This document shows, one piece after another, positions 33,486 to 46,455 of a stretch of 64,000 nt of DNA; the first letter of the stretch is position 1; each line of letters begins with the position of its first letter. This DNA comes from Beroe forskalii (taxonomy: Eukaryota > Ctenophora > Nuda > Beroida > Beroidae). The stretch is taken from assembly GCA_011033025.1 (NCBI GenBank), contig WFMF01000029.1:124001-188000 (forward strand), given 5' to 3'. The translations under genes and the position numbers were made by a program. The notes below the pieces were generated by a model. The model searched no databases and was not told the origin of the DNA. It worked only from the letters and a program-made list of their open reading frames with translations.

Positions 33486-33650
33486 AAAAAAATTCCATAA
33501 TAAAACCCCCTTTTCACCCCTTTTTCAAACCCCCGCGTAAGCCAAATTTTCAAATAGGGATATTTTGACTTTCAATTGAGATACCTACAGAGGTCAACAA
33601 CCACTCTAAAATGTCTAGAATGAGCACATTTGGTGGGGTAGAACAAGGTT
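33486..33650. repeat. Partial third copy of the ~343-bp repeat
   Basis: AACCCCCTTTTCACCCC and GCGTAAGCCAAATTTTCAAA match the unit at 31656. The LINE sequence lies between this and the other copies. Confidence 0.7.
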
Positions 33651-34630
33651 GCAAGTTTCTATCTCATATCTCATATCGATTTGATGGAATTTGGAAATTT
33701 TTTACCAAATTCAGGGGGCTAAACGTATGAAAGAGGTCAAAATACGTCTTAGGTGAGTCATCATTTTGATATATTATAATGACCATTTCTGATTGACCAT
33801 TCGTGGTATTCAGGTAGAATTTTAGAGCTGGCCATAACATAAAGCAAATCCACATAAAAACCCACACAGAGCAAACCCACCCATAAAGTAAACTGCATAA
33901 TATTTTGGATGAAAATTCTGTGAAAGATGTACAGTAATCATGGAAAGTATGGATACTCTAAATGAGACCATTCATCATAATGACACTTCAATATTTTTGA
34001 CCTGTGCCAAACAAACACTGTTGAAATGAAAATACAAAAACAAGTTCCACTTGCATTTTAGGAAGAAGTTGTCCCAACATATATGGTTTTTCAGATTGGA
34101 TTCATTCCTTCCGGTAGAGAGCCATGCTCAAATATTATCCTGCCAAACGTACTGGCCAGGAAAGGTGGGGGTTTCTACGGAATTTAATGTCAATTAGACA
34201 ATGCATAGATGGCCTTATTAAAGCATCAATTTCGTGCTATTGCCTTAATGATGTATTCAACATAACTTGTCCATTCATGATTTCGCATTGCAAGCAATTG
34301 TCAACTTTCAATGTGGCATATGGCTGGCCACAAACCACAGTTCTATTTCTGTGAGTCTAGCTGGGCGTTGGAGTATGGTTACCATAAATGTATAAATGGG
34401 TGTGCCCTTATACCTTAGATTTTGGAATGGTCTCTCAAGAATTGAAGTTGAAGGTAAATTCCCAAGCACTAACCACAAGATATTATACCCACCTGAAAAA
34501 AAATATGACTCTTCAAGCAGATATTAATCCCAACTCTGGCAGCAAGGAAGATATGGGATATACTTGGTTGGATATATACCATGTTAAAACACTCTTTAGA
34601 GAATGACATCATGAAAGCAACTATCCAACA
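33651..34630. other. No gene seen up to the gap
   Basis: AT-rich with short open frames and no recognised domain. Confidence 0.5.
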
Positions 34631-34730
34631 NNNNNNNNNNNNNNNNNNNNNNNNNNNNNNNNNNNNNNNNNNNNNNNNNNNNNNNNNNNNNNNNNNNNNN
34701 NNNNNNNNNNNNNNNNNNNNNNNNNNNNNN
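34631..34730. other. Assembly gap (100 N)
   Basis: Exactly 100 unknown bases, probably a fixed-size scaffold gap of unknown true length. Confidence 0.98.
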
Positions 34731-35240
34731 GAGGTTTTTCAGTTTTGGAGGGGGGGGTTCTTTTTGAGGGGTGGGAAAGTGGTGGGTTTAAGGAATTAAG
34801 GGGGGAAAGGGGGAAAAAAGTTTCTGGAGCAGGTTTTTTCCATTTTTTTTAAAGATTTTCAAGGATAAAGGATTCGGAGTGGTGCGGATAAAGAGTGAAG
34901 GGGCCAAGGAAAAGAGGGTAAAGGGTTTGTGGGTGTAAAGGATTTGGTTTGAAAGGATAAAGAGGATTTAAAGGATTTGAGGGTGTGGATAAGATAGTAA
35001 AGTTTTGGGATTGCCGGATAAGAGTTGTCAAAAGGGGAATTCGGAAAAAGGGGTGTCAGGATCGTAAAAATTGGGGGCCGGGATAAAAAACGGTTTTGGA
35101 GTGATGTAAAGGATAAAGAGTGATGTCAAGGATTTGGGGGTGCAAGGATTTTAGAGGAGTCGGGGGAGGGTTAAGTTTTAGGGGATGAAAGATTGGGGGG
35201 GGGGGCGATGAAGAGAATGTCAAGGGGGATGGTTTTATGT
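34731..35240. repeat. G-rich low-complexity DNA beside the gap
   Basis: Strongly G/A-biased, with AAGGATAAAG and AGGATTTGG words repeated and a run of ten G near 35199-35208. Base quality may be poor here. Confidence 0.7.
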
Positions 35241-35309
35241 AGTAAATAGGAGGAATAGGACCTTAGTATAACTTTTGGCTGATAACATGAACTTAAACAC
35301 AGGAGAAGG

Positions 35310-35880
35310 TCCAAATTATCATTGATCAAGGATTTGTCCCAGGCTCATGGAAGTGTCCCTAGATACCTGGATCAAGGAGTTTGTCCCAAGACTAAGGAGT
35401 TTTTCCCAGAATCAGGGAGTGTCTCAGGACCGAGAAAAATGTCCCAGGATCAAGGAATTTATCCAATGATCAAGGAGAGCGTCCCAAGATAAAGGGGTTT
35501 GTCCTAGGATCAAGGAAAAGGCCCCAGGGTCTAGGAATTTGTCCCAGCATCAAGAAGGGTGTACCTTGACCTAGGAAAGTGTCGCAGGATTTCGCAGATC
35601 AGGAGTTTGTCTCAGGATGAAGAAGAGTGTAGCAGGAGTCAGGAGAGTGTCCCAAGATCAAGGGAGCTGTCCCAGGATCAAGAAGAGTGCCCAAGATCAA
35701 GGGGTTTGTTCCACGATCAAGGAGAGTGTTGCACTGTTACAGGATTCAGGAGAGTGTCCCAAGATCAAGGGGTTTGCCCCAAGGTCAAGGGGAGTGCCCG
35801 AGATCAAGTTGTTAATCACAGAATAAAGGAGTTTGTCCCAAAATCAAGGAGTTTGTCCAAGAATCAAGCTGAGTGCAGAC
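35310..35880. repeat. Degenerate ~30-bp minisatellite
   Basis: Irregular copies built on GATCAAGGAGTTTGTCCCA. Open frames rich in Ser/Arg/Gln are by-products of the repeat. Confidence 0.8.
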
Positions 35881-36330
35881 AAAAGCCATTTAAAAGGGTC
35901 AAAAAGCGTAAAAAGGCGTCAAAACGCGACAAAAAGTGTCAAAAGCACCAGAAATGAGTTCAAAAATGCGTAAAAACGCGACAAATGGCGCCCAAAAGTG
36001 TCGAAATATGCGATAAAATGTGCCAAAAAGTGGCAAAATGCGCCAAAAAAAGCGTCAAAATGCGCCAAAAAACGTCAAAATGCGACAAAAAAACGTCATA
36101 ATGCGACAAAAAGGGTCAAAACGCGACAAAACATGTCAAAAGAGTACCCAAAATTGCGTCAAAACGCGACAAAGCGCGTCAAAAACTGTCCAAAAATGCG
36201 ACAAATTGTGCCAGACTATGTCAGAATGGTGTCAAATACAAAAAGTGTCGAAACGCGACAAAAAGTGACAAAAAAGCGCCGAGGCTGTGTCAAAACATGC
36301 AAGAAAAATGACAAACTGAAAATGTCGCCG
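35881..36330. repeat. Degenerate ~17-bp minisatellite
   Basis: Copies of GTCAAAACGCGACAAAA with variants. Lys/Arg-rich open frames across it are not credible proteins. Confidence 0.85.
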
Positions 36331-37581
36331 TCCCCCTAGAAATGGGGGGTTACTATACCTTGTGCAGCTTTCCAGCCTTTCAGAGTTCCTATCAACCTTA
36401 ATAAGTTACTATACCTTCCACTGCTTCTCCGCCTGCCATATTTCCTACTGACCGATTTTGAGCAGTGCAACTGTCTCAACTTCTCAACACTGCTTCAACT
36501 CTTCAATGCTTGAAATGTTAAAATGTATGAATTTGATATAACCCTTCCCTTCACATGGTTAAATGTAATAAAATGAGAAATGGAAATGCTGAGAAAAATA
36601 GCACTAATTCATTACCTCATGGCATCAGAATAATTGTGTAGATCAATGAAGTCCCCTGCATTCTATAGACTGTATCAATCTGTAGTAGGTACAGAGTTCA
36701 TGCTATTAGAGTGATTGGTAAACAAGGATACTGGTAAAATGACATTCCATTCAATTCAAAAAGTTACTGAGAACATGAGACTGAGGGAGATATCATTCAG
36801 CATTACTTATTACTTAAAGTATTTAATGTATATCAAATGAATCCTACATAATAATGAAATAATTTTCTTACAATCTAACATAATCAAGGGCTTCAAGCTC
36901 AAACAGACAGCACAGCTCTTCAATTTGTAGGTATTCATAAATACATCGCACATTTTACTAACAACTAAGAGTATAGCAAGAGTATGGCAACTTAGTAATT
37001 TTATTGTTCATAACATTTAACTGAAACTAGATCATCAAGACCATATTGGAGTTATTCCCTTAAAATAGTATAGCAATGACTTCATAATGCAGCCATTGAT
37101 ATTATTTGATAATGAAATGAGACCCGAATAAAACATAACCACTGTTATCGGCATTGACATGGCATAAAAGTCAGTTTTATGCAAATTTCCTACAAATATA
37201 TTTTTACCTAGCGCCCAAATATTGTAACACTTACGCGTCGAGTAAAATCGCAACTTTTGTGCGCGGCGCACTCAAAAATCTGAAATCTTATAGTACCAAT
37301 TAAAAATCCAGTTTTGAGCTGTATCTTATGTGAAAAAATTGCGGAAAAACGATGATATAAAATTCTTAGCATAAAAATGAGATTAAATGTACGTAATAAC
37401 CCGATTTCAGCCGTCGCGCGCGCTCCCGCTTCTGAGCCGCGCACGGGCACTTTACACGTGGAATCGCGATTGCGTCTAGTCGATCTCGTAATCTACTCAA
37501 CAAGAGCTTTCTTTTGGTACCAAATTTGTCAATTTTAGAGAAATTTTTACATTTTGATTTTTATGTCCCTAAGCGTCTCCA
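36331..37581. other. No gene seen
   Basis: AT-rich, with a CpG-richer patch near 37200-37480. Nothing recognisable. Confidence 0.5.
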
Positions 37582-37968
37582 CTAGTTGTATATCACTTTT
37601 TCAAATATTTTTCCAAATATTGGCAGAATCGATATCGGGCGGTAATTATCAAATAACTGTGCATCATCTTTTTTGTAAATAGGACTTATTTTACCAATTT
37701 TTAAAATTCCAGGGAAACTGCCAATGTTCATGAATTTGTTTAAAAAGTGAGATACATGTGTAGATATAAGTCTAGAGATTCTTTTTAACACCCTGACTGA
37801 GATGTCACTGGCCTTGTTGTTGTCAAGTTCCCTGATGATATCTTCAATCTCCTGACTGCTGCACTCATATAGGAATATTGAGTCACATACACGCTTTCCC
37901 AAAAAGCTTGTGAAGGGTTTAACATTAGAGTTTAGTAAACATGAATAATTAAATTTTAAAGCTGACAA
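37582..37968 (-). pseudogene. LINE reverse transcriptase fragment
   Basis: The - strand reads FLNKFMNIGSFPGILKIGKI then SPIYKKDDAQLFDNYRPISI and LPIFGKIFEKVIYN before a stop. This is the N-terminal finger part of a non-LTR RT (the YRPISLL motif). The palm with the YADD box and the endonuclease are missing. The fragment ends within 50 bp of the left satellite block. Confidence 0.8.
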
Positions 37969-37994
37969 AGCTCTTCCTAAGCCAGCATAGGTGT

Positions 37995-40900
37995 GTGTAC
38001 GCGCCGCTTATTTTGCGCGCAAGCGCGCCTCTTCAGAGAAGAGGCAAAATAAGGCTCCACCATAATGGTAATAGTCGATGCGCGTCGTAACTAATTATCG
38101 CGCGCGCTGAAAACATCCCGCGCATTGGATTCAGCGTGGATGGTTTACATAACATGAATTGCATCGCGGCTGCGAGATATGTCATTATGCAGTAAAAAGA
38201 GCCGGTGCTCACGAGCAGCAAGCATAATCAAACGGGGTACAAGGAGCCGGTGCTCACAGATTCACAAGCAATTAGCTAAATCAAATGGAGTAGATAGAGC
38301 CGGGCCCAAAGAGTCACAAGCAGCAAGCATTATCAAATGGGGCAGATAACGCCAGGCCCACAGGCCAGAGTCACCTGCGCCAGCAAGCACTATCAAATGG
38401 AGTAGATAGAGCCGGGCACACAGAGTCTCCTGCAACAAGTATAATCAAATGGAGTAGACAGAGCCGGGCCCACAGGCCAGAGTCACCTGCAGCAAGCATA
38501 ATCAAATGAGGTAGATAGAGCCGGGCACACAGAGTCCTGCAGCAAGCATAATCAAATGGGGTAGATAGAGCCGGGCACACAGAGCCACCTGCAACAAGCA
38601 AAATCAAATGGAGTAGACAGAGCCGGGCACACAGAGTCCTGCAGCAAGCATAATCAAATGGAGTAAATAGAGCTGGGTCCGAAGAGTCACAAGCAGCAAG
38701 CATAATTAAATGGACTAGACAGAGCCGGGCACACAGATTCTCCTGCAGCATTAAGCATAATCAAATGGGGTTCATAGAGCCGGGCACACAGAGTCTCCTG
38801 CAACAAGTATAATCAAATGGGGTAGATAGAGCCGGGCCCACAGGCCAGAGTCACCTGCAGCAAGCATAATCAAATGGATTAGATAGAGCCGGGCACACAG
38901 AGTCTCCTGCAGCAAGCATAATCAAATGGAGTAGATAAAGCCGGGCACACGGAGTCTCCTGCAGCAAGCATAATCAAATGAGGTAGATAGAGCCGGGCAC
39001 ACAGAGTCCTGCAGCAAGCATAATCAAATGGGGTAGATATACACAGAGCCGGAGCACACAGAGTCCCTGCAGCAAGCATAATCAAATGGAGTAGATAGAG
39101 CCGGGCACACAGAGTCCTGCAGCAAGCATAATCAAATGGAGTAAATAGAGCTGGGTCCAGAGTCACCGGCAGCAAGCATAATCAAATGGACTAGACAGAG
39201 CCGGGCACACAGATTCTCCTGCAGCATTAAGCATAATCAAATGGGGTAGATAGAGCCGGGCACACAGAGTCACCTGCAGCAAGCATAATCAAATGGGGTA
39301 GATAGAGCCGGGCCCACAGAGTCACCTGCAGCAGGCATAATCAAATGGATTAGATAGAGCCGGGCACACAGAGTCTCCTGCAGCAAGCATAATCACATGG
39401 AGTTGATAGAGCCGGGCCCACAGAGTCACCTGCAGCAAGCATAATCAAATGGAGTAGATAGAGCCGGGCCCACAGAGTCACCTGCAGCAAGCATAATAAA
39501 ATGGGGTAGATAGAGCCGGGCCCACAGAGTCTCCTGCAGCAAGCATAATCAAATGGGGTAGATAGAGCCGGGCCCACAGAGTCACCTGCAGCAGGCATAA
39601 TCAAATGGAGTAGATAGAGCCGGGCACACAGAGTCACCTGCAGCAAGCAAAATCAAATGGAGTAGATAGAGCCGGGCCCACAGAGTCACCTGCAGCAAGC
39701 ATAATCAAATGGGGCAGATAGAGCCGGGCACACAGAGTTTCATGCAGCAAGCATAATCACATGGAGTAGATAGAGCCGGGCACACAGAGTCTCCTGCAGC
39801 AAGCATAATCAAATGGAGTAGATAGAGCCGGGCCCACAGAGTCACCTGCAGCAAGCATAATCAAATGGGGCAGATAGAGCCGGGCACACTGAGTTTCCTG
39901 CAGCAAGCAAAATCAAATGGAGTAGATAGAGCCGGGCCCACAGAGTCACCTGCAGCAAGCATAATCAAATGGGGTAGATAGAGCCGGGCACACAGAGTTT
40001 CCTGCAGCAAGCATAATCACATGGAGTAGATAGAGCCGGGCACACAGAGTCTCCTGCAGCAAGCATAATCAAATGGAGTAGATAGAGCCGGGCCCACAGA
40101 GTCACCTGCAGCAAGCATAATCAAATGGGGTAGATAGAGCCGGGCCCACAGAATCTCCTACAGCAAGCATAATCAAATGGAGTAGATAGAGCCGGGCCCA
40201 CAGAGTCACCTGCAGCAAGCATAATCAAATGGGGTAGATAGAGCCGGGTCCACAGATTCTCCTGCAGCAAGCATAATCAAATGGAGTAGATAGAGCCGGG
40301 CCCACAGAATCTCCTACAGCAAGCATAATCAAATGGGGTAGATAGAGCCGGGCACACAGAGTCACCTGCAGCAAGCATAATCAAATGGAGTAGATAGAGC
40401 CGGGCCCACAGAGTCTCCTGCAGCAAGCATAATCAAATGGAGTAGATAGAGCCGGGTCCACAGAGTCACCTGCAGCAAGCATAATCAAATGGGTAGATAG
40501 AGCCGGGCCCACAGAGTCTCCTGCAAGCAAGCATAATCAAATGGAGTAGATAGAGCCGGGTCCACAGAGTCACGGCAGCAAGCATAATCAAATGGAGTAG
40601 ATAGAGCCGGGCACATAGAGTCACTTGCAGCAAGCATAATCAAATGGAGTAGATAGAGCCGGGCCCACAGAGTCACTTGCAGCAAGCATAATCAAATGGA
40701 TTAGATAGAGCCGGGCACACAGAGTCTCCTGCAGCAAGCATAATCAAATGGGGTAGATAGAGCCGGGCACACAGAGTCACTTGCAGCAAGCATAATCAAA
40801 TGGAGTAGATAGAGCCGGGCCCACAGAGTCACTTGCAGCAAGCATAATCAAATGGGGTTGATAGAGCCGGGCCCACAGAGTCACTTGCAGCAAGCATAAT

Positions 40901-42765
40901 CAAATGGATTAGATAGAGCCGGGCACACAGAGTCTCCTGCAGCAAGCATAATCAAATGGGGTAGATAGAGCCGGGCCCACAGATTCTCCTGCAGCAAGCA
41001 TAATCAAATGGAGTAAATAGAGCCGGGTCCACAGAGTCACTTGCAGCAAGCATAATCAAATGGGGTAGATAGAGCCGGGCCCACAGAGTCACCTGCAGCA
41101 AGCATAATCAAATGGGGTAGATAGAGCCGGGCACACAGAGTCACCTGCAGCAAGCAAAATCAAATGGGGTAGATAGAGCCGGGCACACAGAGTCACCTGC
41201 AGCAAGCATAATCAAATGGAGTAGATAGAGCCGGGCCCACAGAGTCACCTGCAGCAAGCATAATCAAATGGAGTAAATAGAGCCGGGCCCACAGAGTCTC
41301 CTGCAGCAAGCATAATCAAATGGAGTAGATAGAGCCGGGCCGACAGAGTCTCCTGCAGCAAGCATAATCAAATGGAGTAAATAGAGCCGGGCCGACAGAG
41401 TCTCCTGCAGCAAGCATAATCACATGGAGTAGATAGAGCCGGGCCAACAGAGTCTCCTGCAGCAAGCATAATCAAATGTAGTAAATAGAGCCGGGCCGAC
41501 AGAGTCTCCTTCAGCAAGCATAATCAAATGGAGTAGATAGAGCCGGGCCCACAGAGTCTCCTGCAGCAAGCATAATCAAATGGGGTAGATAGAGCCGGGC
41601 CCACAGAGTCTCCTGCAGCAAGCATAATCAAATGGGGTAGATAGAGCCGGGCCCACAGAGTCTCCTGCAGCAAGCATAATCAAATGGAGTAGATAGAGCC
41701 GGGCCCACAGAGTCTCCTGCAGCAAGCATAATTAAATGGAGTAGATAGAGCCGGGCACACAGAGTCTCCTGCAGCAAGCATAATCAAATGGAGTAGATAG
41801 AGCCGGGCCCACAGAGTCTCCTGCAGCAAGCATAATTAAATGGAGTAGATACTAGATAGAGCCGGGCACACAGAGTCTCCTGCAGCAAGCATAATTAAAT
41901 GGAGTAGACAGAGCCGGGCCCACAGAGTCTCCTGCAGCAAGCATAATTAAATGGCACTCCTGCAGCAAGCATAATTAAATGGAGTAGATAGAGCCGGGCC
42001 CACAGAGTCTCCTGCAGCAAGCATAATTAAATGGAGTAGACAGAGCCGGGCCCACAGAGTCAACTGCAGCAAGCATAATCAAATGGGGTAGATAGAGCCA
42101 GGCCCACAGAGTCAACTACAGCAAGCATAATCAAATGGAGTAGATAGAGCCGGGCACACAGAGTCAACTACAGCAAGCATAATCAAATGGAGTAGATAGA
42201 GCCGGGCACACAGAGTCAACTACAGCAAGCATAATCAAATGGAGCAGATAGAGCCGGGCCCACAGAGTCTCCTGCAGCAAGTATAATCAAATGGAGTAAA
42301 AAGAGCCGGGCTCACAGAGTCTCCTGCAGCAAGCATAATCAAATGGGGTAGATAGAGCCGGGCCAACAGAGTCTCCTGCAGCAAGCATATAATAAAATGG
42401 AGTAGATATAGCCGGACCCACAGAGTCACATCTCACAAGCAAATATCAATTAGCATAATCAAAACGGTTAGAAAAGTAGAAAGAGCCGATGGCCACACAA
42501 AACAAATAATTTAATGAAGTAATGAGTAGCAACGAACTGCGTAAAAACATCAACTGTTTATGGAAAGCCGGACACATTCCTCACTCTAGTGCTCAGCAGA
42601 TAGTTTATTCCATATATGGGTATCACCTGACAATTATTTCAAGGAACGCCTGTTAAACCTGAGCTACGTCATCACTTTATCCAACGCGATTTGGAGGATC
42701 TCAAAATATGGTCATCTCTGCTAGAGTGACTCTCAATTTAATAGGGGCGTCCCAGCAAACGTTTC
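37995..42765 (-). mobile_element. Left copy of the satellite-carrying element (inverted, ends worn)
   Basis: Reverse-complement copy of the element at 55640-63914. The outer block 38003-38250 matches 63650-63899 and the inner block 42430-42745 matches about 55833-56140, with the 52-bp array between. A 62-codon open frame in the outer block is kept in both copies with only two changes, so the copies are young. The terminal TTAC...GTTACG repeats cannot be found at its ends. Confidence 0.8.
38274..42425 (-). repeat. 52-bp satellite array, left block
   Basis: About 80 units of 52 bp, containing TAGATAGAGCCGGGC, CACAGAGTC and TGCAGCAAGCATAATCAAA. The main differences are CCCAC/CACAC and CTCC/CACC variants that alternate in blocks. 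52 is not a multiple of 3, so all frames on the opposite strand stay open and give false open frames of about 60-130 codons. Confidence 0.95.
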
Positions 42766-43770
42766 AACTTTTAGCTGATCTCAGCTTCCAGTGGTCCGAT
42801 TTGTGCGCGGTTTTTGCATTTGAACGGTAATTGTCCCATTAGAACAGCGCATAATGCGCTACTTCCTATGTTAACTAGAGTGCATGCAATGCATAAATGC
42901 ATAAAAATGCACTCCGACTGTTATCCTCTCGATGAGTTGCTTGCGCAGGTCCCGTTCTGACCAATCCCTGCGCTCTACGCGTCACGTGACTTGCGCTCTC
43001 CTCCTCCTGTGCGTGTTGATGATTGAATATTTGATATCGATACGGCGCGATGTTTCGGTTTAAAGTTACCGCCGTATCTGATTTTGTTACCCTGCTGTGA
43101 GATTCACGAGTGAATGTATTACAGCTAGGCTAACATTAAAAAATTTTACTCTACAACTTAGGGCGTAGCTGCTGCATATAGGAGTGACCATGTCTTCATA
43201 CGAAAGTACGAAGAGACCCCTTCACCCTACCAAACGTCATCATCCTTTGTCAAACTCAAAGCCATGACGCACAAACCCAGTCAAATTTTAAATTACAATC
43301 TAATGTGCTACGTCAAGCAATCAAGGGTTGTGTGATGTTACCGCCCATCAACAATGCAATACTGGTCACCGAAATTAATATTGGAAATATTTCGGTAAAT
43401 TTGGCCTATTTAAATGTCCAATCTTGAGAATAACAAGATCATTCTTTGATAACGTCCGGCAACTTTTGCCGATTCGAATGATACTAATCTCGTGGAATGA
43501 AATGAAATTGTGCACCGCATATGCTCCATAGTAAACATGGCTACTTACCGAATACCGATCACTGTAAAGTCTACCACTGTTATTAGTAAACTTAGTGTTA
43601 CTGGCAGTATCAGTTGTAGGTTGTCTATATGTTGTGACAACCCCTGTGGTATGTGATACAAGAATTAGACAACATATGTGTGGTGTGTTAAAACAGTCAA
43701 AACACAAGACGATCGCCCTTCTTTCCCACCAGAATAGTACCCGTTGTTATACCCCACTCAAACACACACG
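42766..43770. other. MMP upstream region
   Basis: Unique sequence between the left satellite element and the MMP start, with no repeat arm. Likely holds the MMP promoter and 5' UTR; no TATA box is certain. A GTCACGTGAC site lies near 42981. Confidence 0.4.
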
Positions 43771-45822
43771 ATGAACTTGATGTTGTTGGTATGTGCTCTG
43801 TTCCTTGTCAGATCTGCTGAATCCGCTGCTGTATTCGCCCCTGACAGCGTCATTCTCCGGGCCCTGCAAAGAGAAGGGTTCCTCCAGCCGTATGTAGCTG
43901 ACACCAGTAACCATGACAACGGTTTGCTTTCCTTGGGTGAGAGAAGTGAAGGAAGCCTGACCCCTGATGATGAGGAGTTGATGAAGGACTACGATGAGAT
44001 CGAAGCTTCCAGGAGATCCTCTGTAATGGTTCCCGTTGTTTTTCACCGGGATCTGATCACCAAACGGCTCAAACACAGCCGGACCGTTGTCAACTATCTG
44101 GATGATTTCGGGTACATTGACGGCTACATAGGAACTGATCACTACAATGTCGTGTCCCCTTTCGAGGATGAGATCGGGGAGGTTAGCTTGATGAACATGG
44201 ACGATATTGAGGGTGCGCTGAGGCTCTTCCAGACCATGAACAACCTGCCTCCCACTGGGATCGTAGACTCCAGCGTCCTGAGCCTGATGACCGTACCAAG
44301 GTGCGGGGTTCCTGATATCTACCCCAACTACTTCAGTGAGCTCAGAGCTTCGGAAGAGGTGGAGTTTGGGGCTGACAATCTGCTGGACATGTCAACTGAA
44401 GCTATCCAGAAGAGACGAGAGAGCAAGGGTTTCATGGACGGAGACGATGACGAAACTCTGGTCAATCACCAGAAGAGGTATGAGATATCTGATGAGAAGT
44501 GGGAAGTCACTAAACTTGGTTTCTATATCGAGAGTGTAAGTGCCACCCTGTCGGTGATGACCAAGGTGGAAATCGTACGGGCCTTTGAGGTGTGGACCCG
44601 TCACGTGTCCGTGGAGCTTTACGAAGTAACGGATATAAGCATCGCTCACATCAGGATCAGTTTCCTGAGTAAAACCCACGGAGATAAGTACCCCTTTGAC
44701 GGTCCGATGGGTGTCCTTGCCCACGCTTTCTACCCCCGAAGTGGCGAAGTTCACTTTGACAACGACGAGGACTTCACGAGGAACACTGAACGAGGGGTGA
44801 ACCTGTACTACACTGCTGCTCACGAGTTCGGACACACATTCGGGCTCAAGCACTCTCTGAACAAAGAGTCTCTGATGTCTCCCTACCACCGGGGCCTCCA
44901 AAGTGTCATTAACCTGGACAGCGATGACTTGGGAGGGATAACGCGGCTCTATCCGGCTGGGACGGGGGCAGTGTACACGGCTGACCACCCTGACGCTGTA
45001 GCCTTCCAAGCACACCTCCTGAACCGAGCTAACAGCAGTCAGGACGCCCTGCCTGCTGCTGACAAGACCCCATGTGTAGAGAAGTTTGATGCGATTATTC
45101 AGCACCCCAAGACTAAAACGCTCTTCTTCTTTACGCAAGATATTTTCTACAAGGTGGAGCGGAATAAGCACGGTGAAATATCGGTGGCTGACGGGTATCC
45201 CAAGTACATTGCATCGGCTTGGGACGGATTGGAGTCGGATTTAGATGCTGCCTTTGTGAACAAGTCCATATCTGCTGCCTACTTCTTTAAGGGAAAGCAC
45301 TACTGGAAATATGACTTTGAGGATGAAGTGATGTACGCAGGGTACCCCCGAGAAATAGTTTCTTCTAAGATCCCCGAAGGACTGAATGCTGTCATGAGTT
45401 CCGATCACGTGACCTATTTCTTCACCTCGTCGGCCGTTTGGAAACACCACAAAGATTCCAATGAACTGAAGGAAGTGAGCATCAACAAGTCGAGCCTCAA
45501 ACTCAATGAGATTGACTCAGCATTTCCACTGTTCGTCAACGGCTACTTCGGCATTACCCACGGGAAGTCCTACTCGATCTACAAAGTGAAGAATATGGAG
45601 GCAATGCGGGTGTACAGCGGCAGGCCCATGGAGTGGGACTACGGGCTGCCCATGTGCTCGGGGGACCTGACCCACGCCCGGACCCTGGGGGAGGACGCCA
45701 TGAAGGTGTGTCAGGCTTACGCCTTCCTCGGCCTCAACACTGTGGACATCAACATTCCTGAGGATTGCTACCTCATCATGGAGCCTTTCCCTGTCAAGAA
45801 GTTGGAGGATATCGTCGAATGA
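43771..45822 (+). CDS. MMP: Matrix metalloproteinase, intronless, secreted
   Basis: 683 residues from the ATG that starts a signal peptide (MNLMLLVCALFLVRSAESA); an open frame extends nine codons upstream without a better start. Propeptide with cysteine switch PRCGVPD (176-182, Cys178 holds the enzyme latent), catalytic domain from about KRY (235) with the zinc site HEFGHTFGLKH (351-361) and Met-turn Met369, then a hemopexin-like domain opening at Cys435 and ending near Cys647/Cys666. About 50 residues separate the switch from KRY, longer than usual and acidic; there is no clear RXKR furin site. GC-rich relative to its flanks, with no stop or frame change. Acts on extracellular matrix. An ATTAAA lies about 60 bp after the stop. 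Confidence 0.95.
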   Translation: MNLMLLVCALFLVRSAESAAVFAPDSVILRALQREGFLQPYVADTSNHDNGLLSLGERSEGSLTPDDEELMKDYDEIEASRRSSVMVPVVFHRDLITKRLKHSRTVVNYLDDFGYIDGYIGTDHYNVVSPFEDEIGEVSLMNMDDIEGALRLFQTMNNLPPTGIVDSSVLSLMTVPRCGVPDIYPNYFSELRASEEVEFGADNLLDMSTEAIQKRRESKGFMDGDDDETLVNHQKRYEISDEKWEVTKLGFYIESVSATLSVMTKVEIVRAFEVWTRHVSVELYEVTDISIAHIRISFLSKTHGDKYPFDGPMGVLAHAFYPRSGEVHFDNDEDFTRNTERGVNLYYTAAHEFGHTFGLKHSLNKESLMSPYHRGLQSVINLDSDDLGGITRLYPAGTGAVYTADHPDAVAFQAHLLNRANSSQDALPAADKTPCVEKFDAIIQHPKTKTLFFFTQDIFYKVERNKHGEISVADGYPKYIASAWDGLESDLDAAFVNKSISAAYFFKGKHYWKYDFEDEVMYAGYPREIVSSKIPEGLNAVMSSDHVTYFFTSSAVWKHHKDSNELKEVSINKSSLKLNEIDSAFPLFVNGYFGITHGKSYSIYKVKNMEAMRVYSGRPMEWDYGLPMCSGDLTHARTLGEDAMKVCQAYAFLGLNTVDINIPEDCYLIMEPFPVKKLEDIVE

Positions 45823-46455
45823 TCTCTATGTCCATATTTTGTGAGAGTACTGATTCTACTCTTTAATTTAAGTAATCTGCATTAAATTTATAACTGCCAT
45901 TTGTCTCTGAGCTTCATTTTTGTCGACAGTATTCAGTGACAGTACCTACGTTTATAACTGTGAGCTTGCTGTTGAATGTCAAATTTGAACGTGGTCGATA
46001 TTATTGATCCAATGTCCTCTTAATCAAAATGCCCCATATTGGGATGTCATTTAATCATTTAATTTTATGCATCCAAAACAGACCCTAAAATGTAAAACGT
46101 AAAATCTTAAGACAGCTAATAGCTGAGCTATGTCATTGTGCCTCTAAAATGCATCCTTAATTTGCAATTATCAATTAATTATTGATTCTGGTCATTCTAA
46201 TTCCTCGTAATATTATTGCAGTTATGATTTTAAAATAATGTTGCCCTAAAATTTGTCAAAACGAATTTATTATTTCAAAAATGTATTTCAAAATACATTT
46301 GAATCAAATGTATTAAAATATTAAATTATTGAAAATGAAAAGGCAGTCATCGACTTTGAATTTCCTGTCCTCACCTTTTTTTAATAATCGTTCACATATA
46401 TTTATAACGTAATCAATTTTTGGCCCTCTCGATCTCGTGATCAGGTTAACACTAA
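45823..46455. other. MMP 3' flank; no gene seen
   Basis: AT-rich 3' UTR and intergenic DNA. Confidence 0.5.

Noticed and set aside
31313-33650. LTR retrotransposon, because similar ~340-bp blocks flank a protein-coding segment
   Set aside because: The two left blocks are tandem, the right one is partial, and the enclosed protein resembles a LINE ORF1.
35998-36339. Lys-rich 113-codon frame
   Set aside because: Translation of the GTCAAAACGCGACAAAA minisatellite.
43375-43707. 110-codon frame on the - strand upstream of MMP
   Set aside because: No domain or splice support, and composition like the surrounding non-coding DNA.
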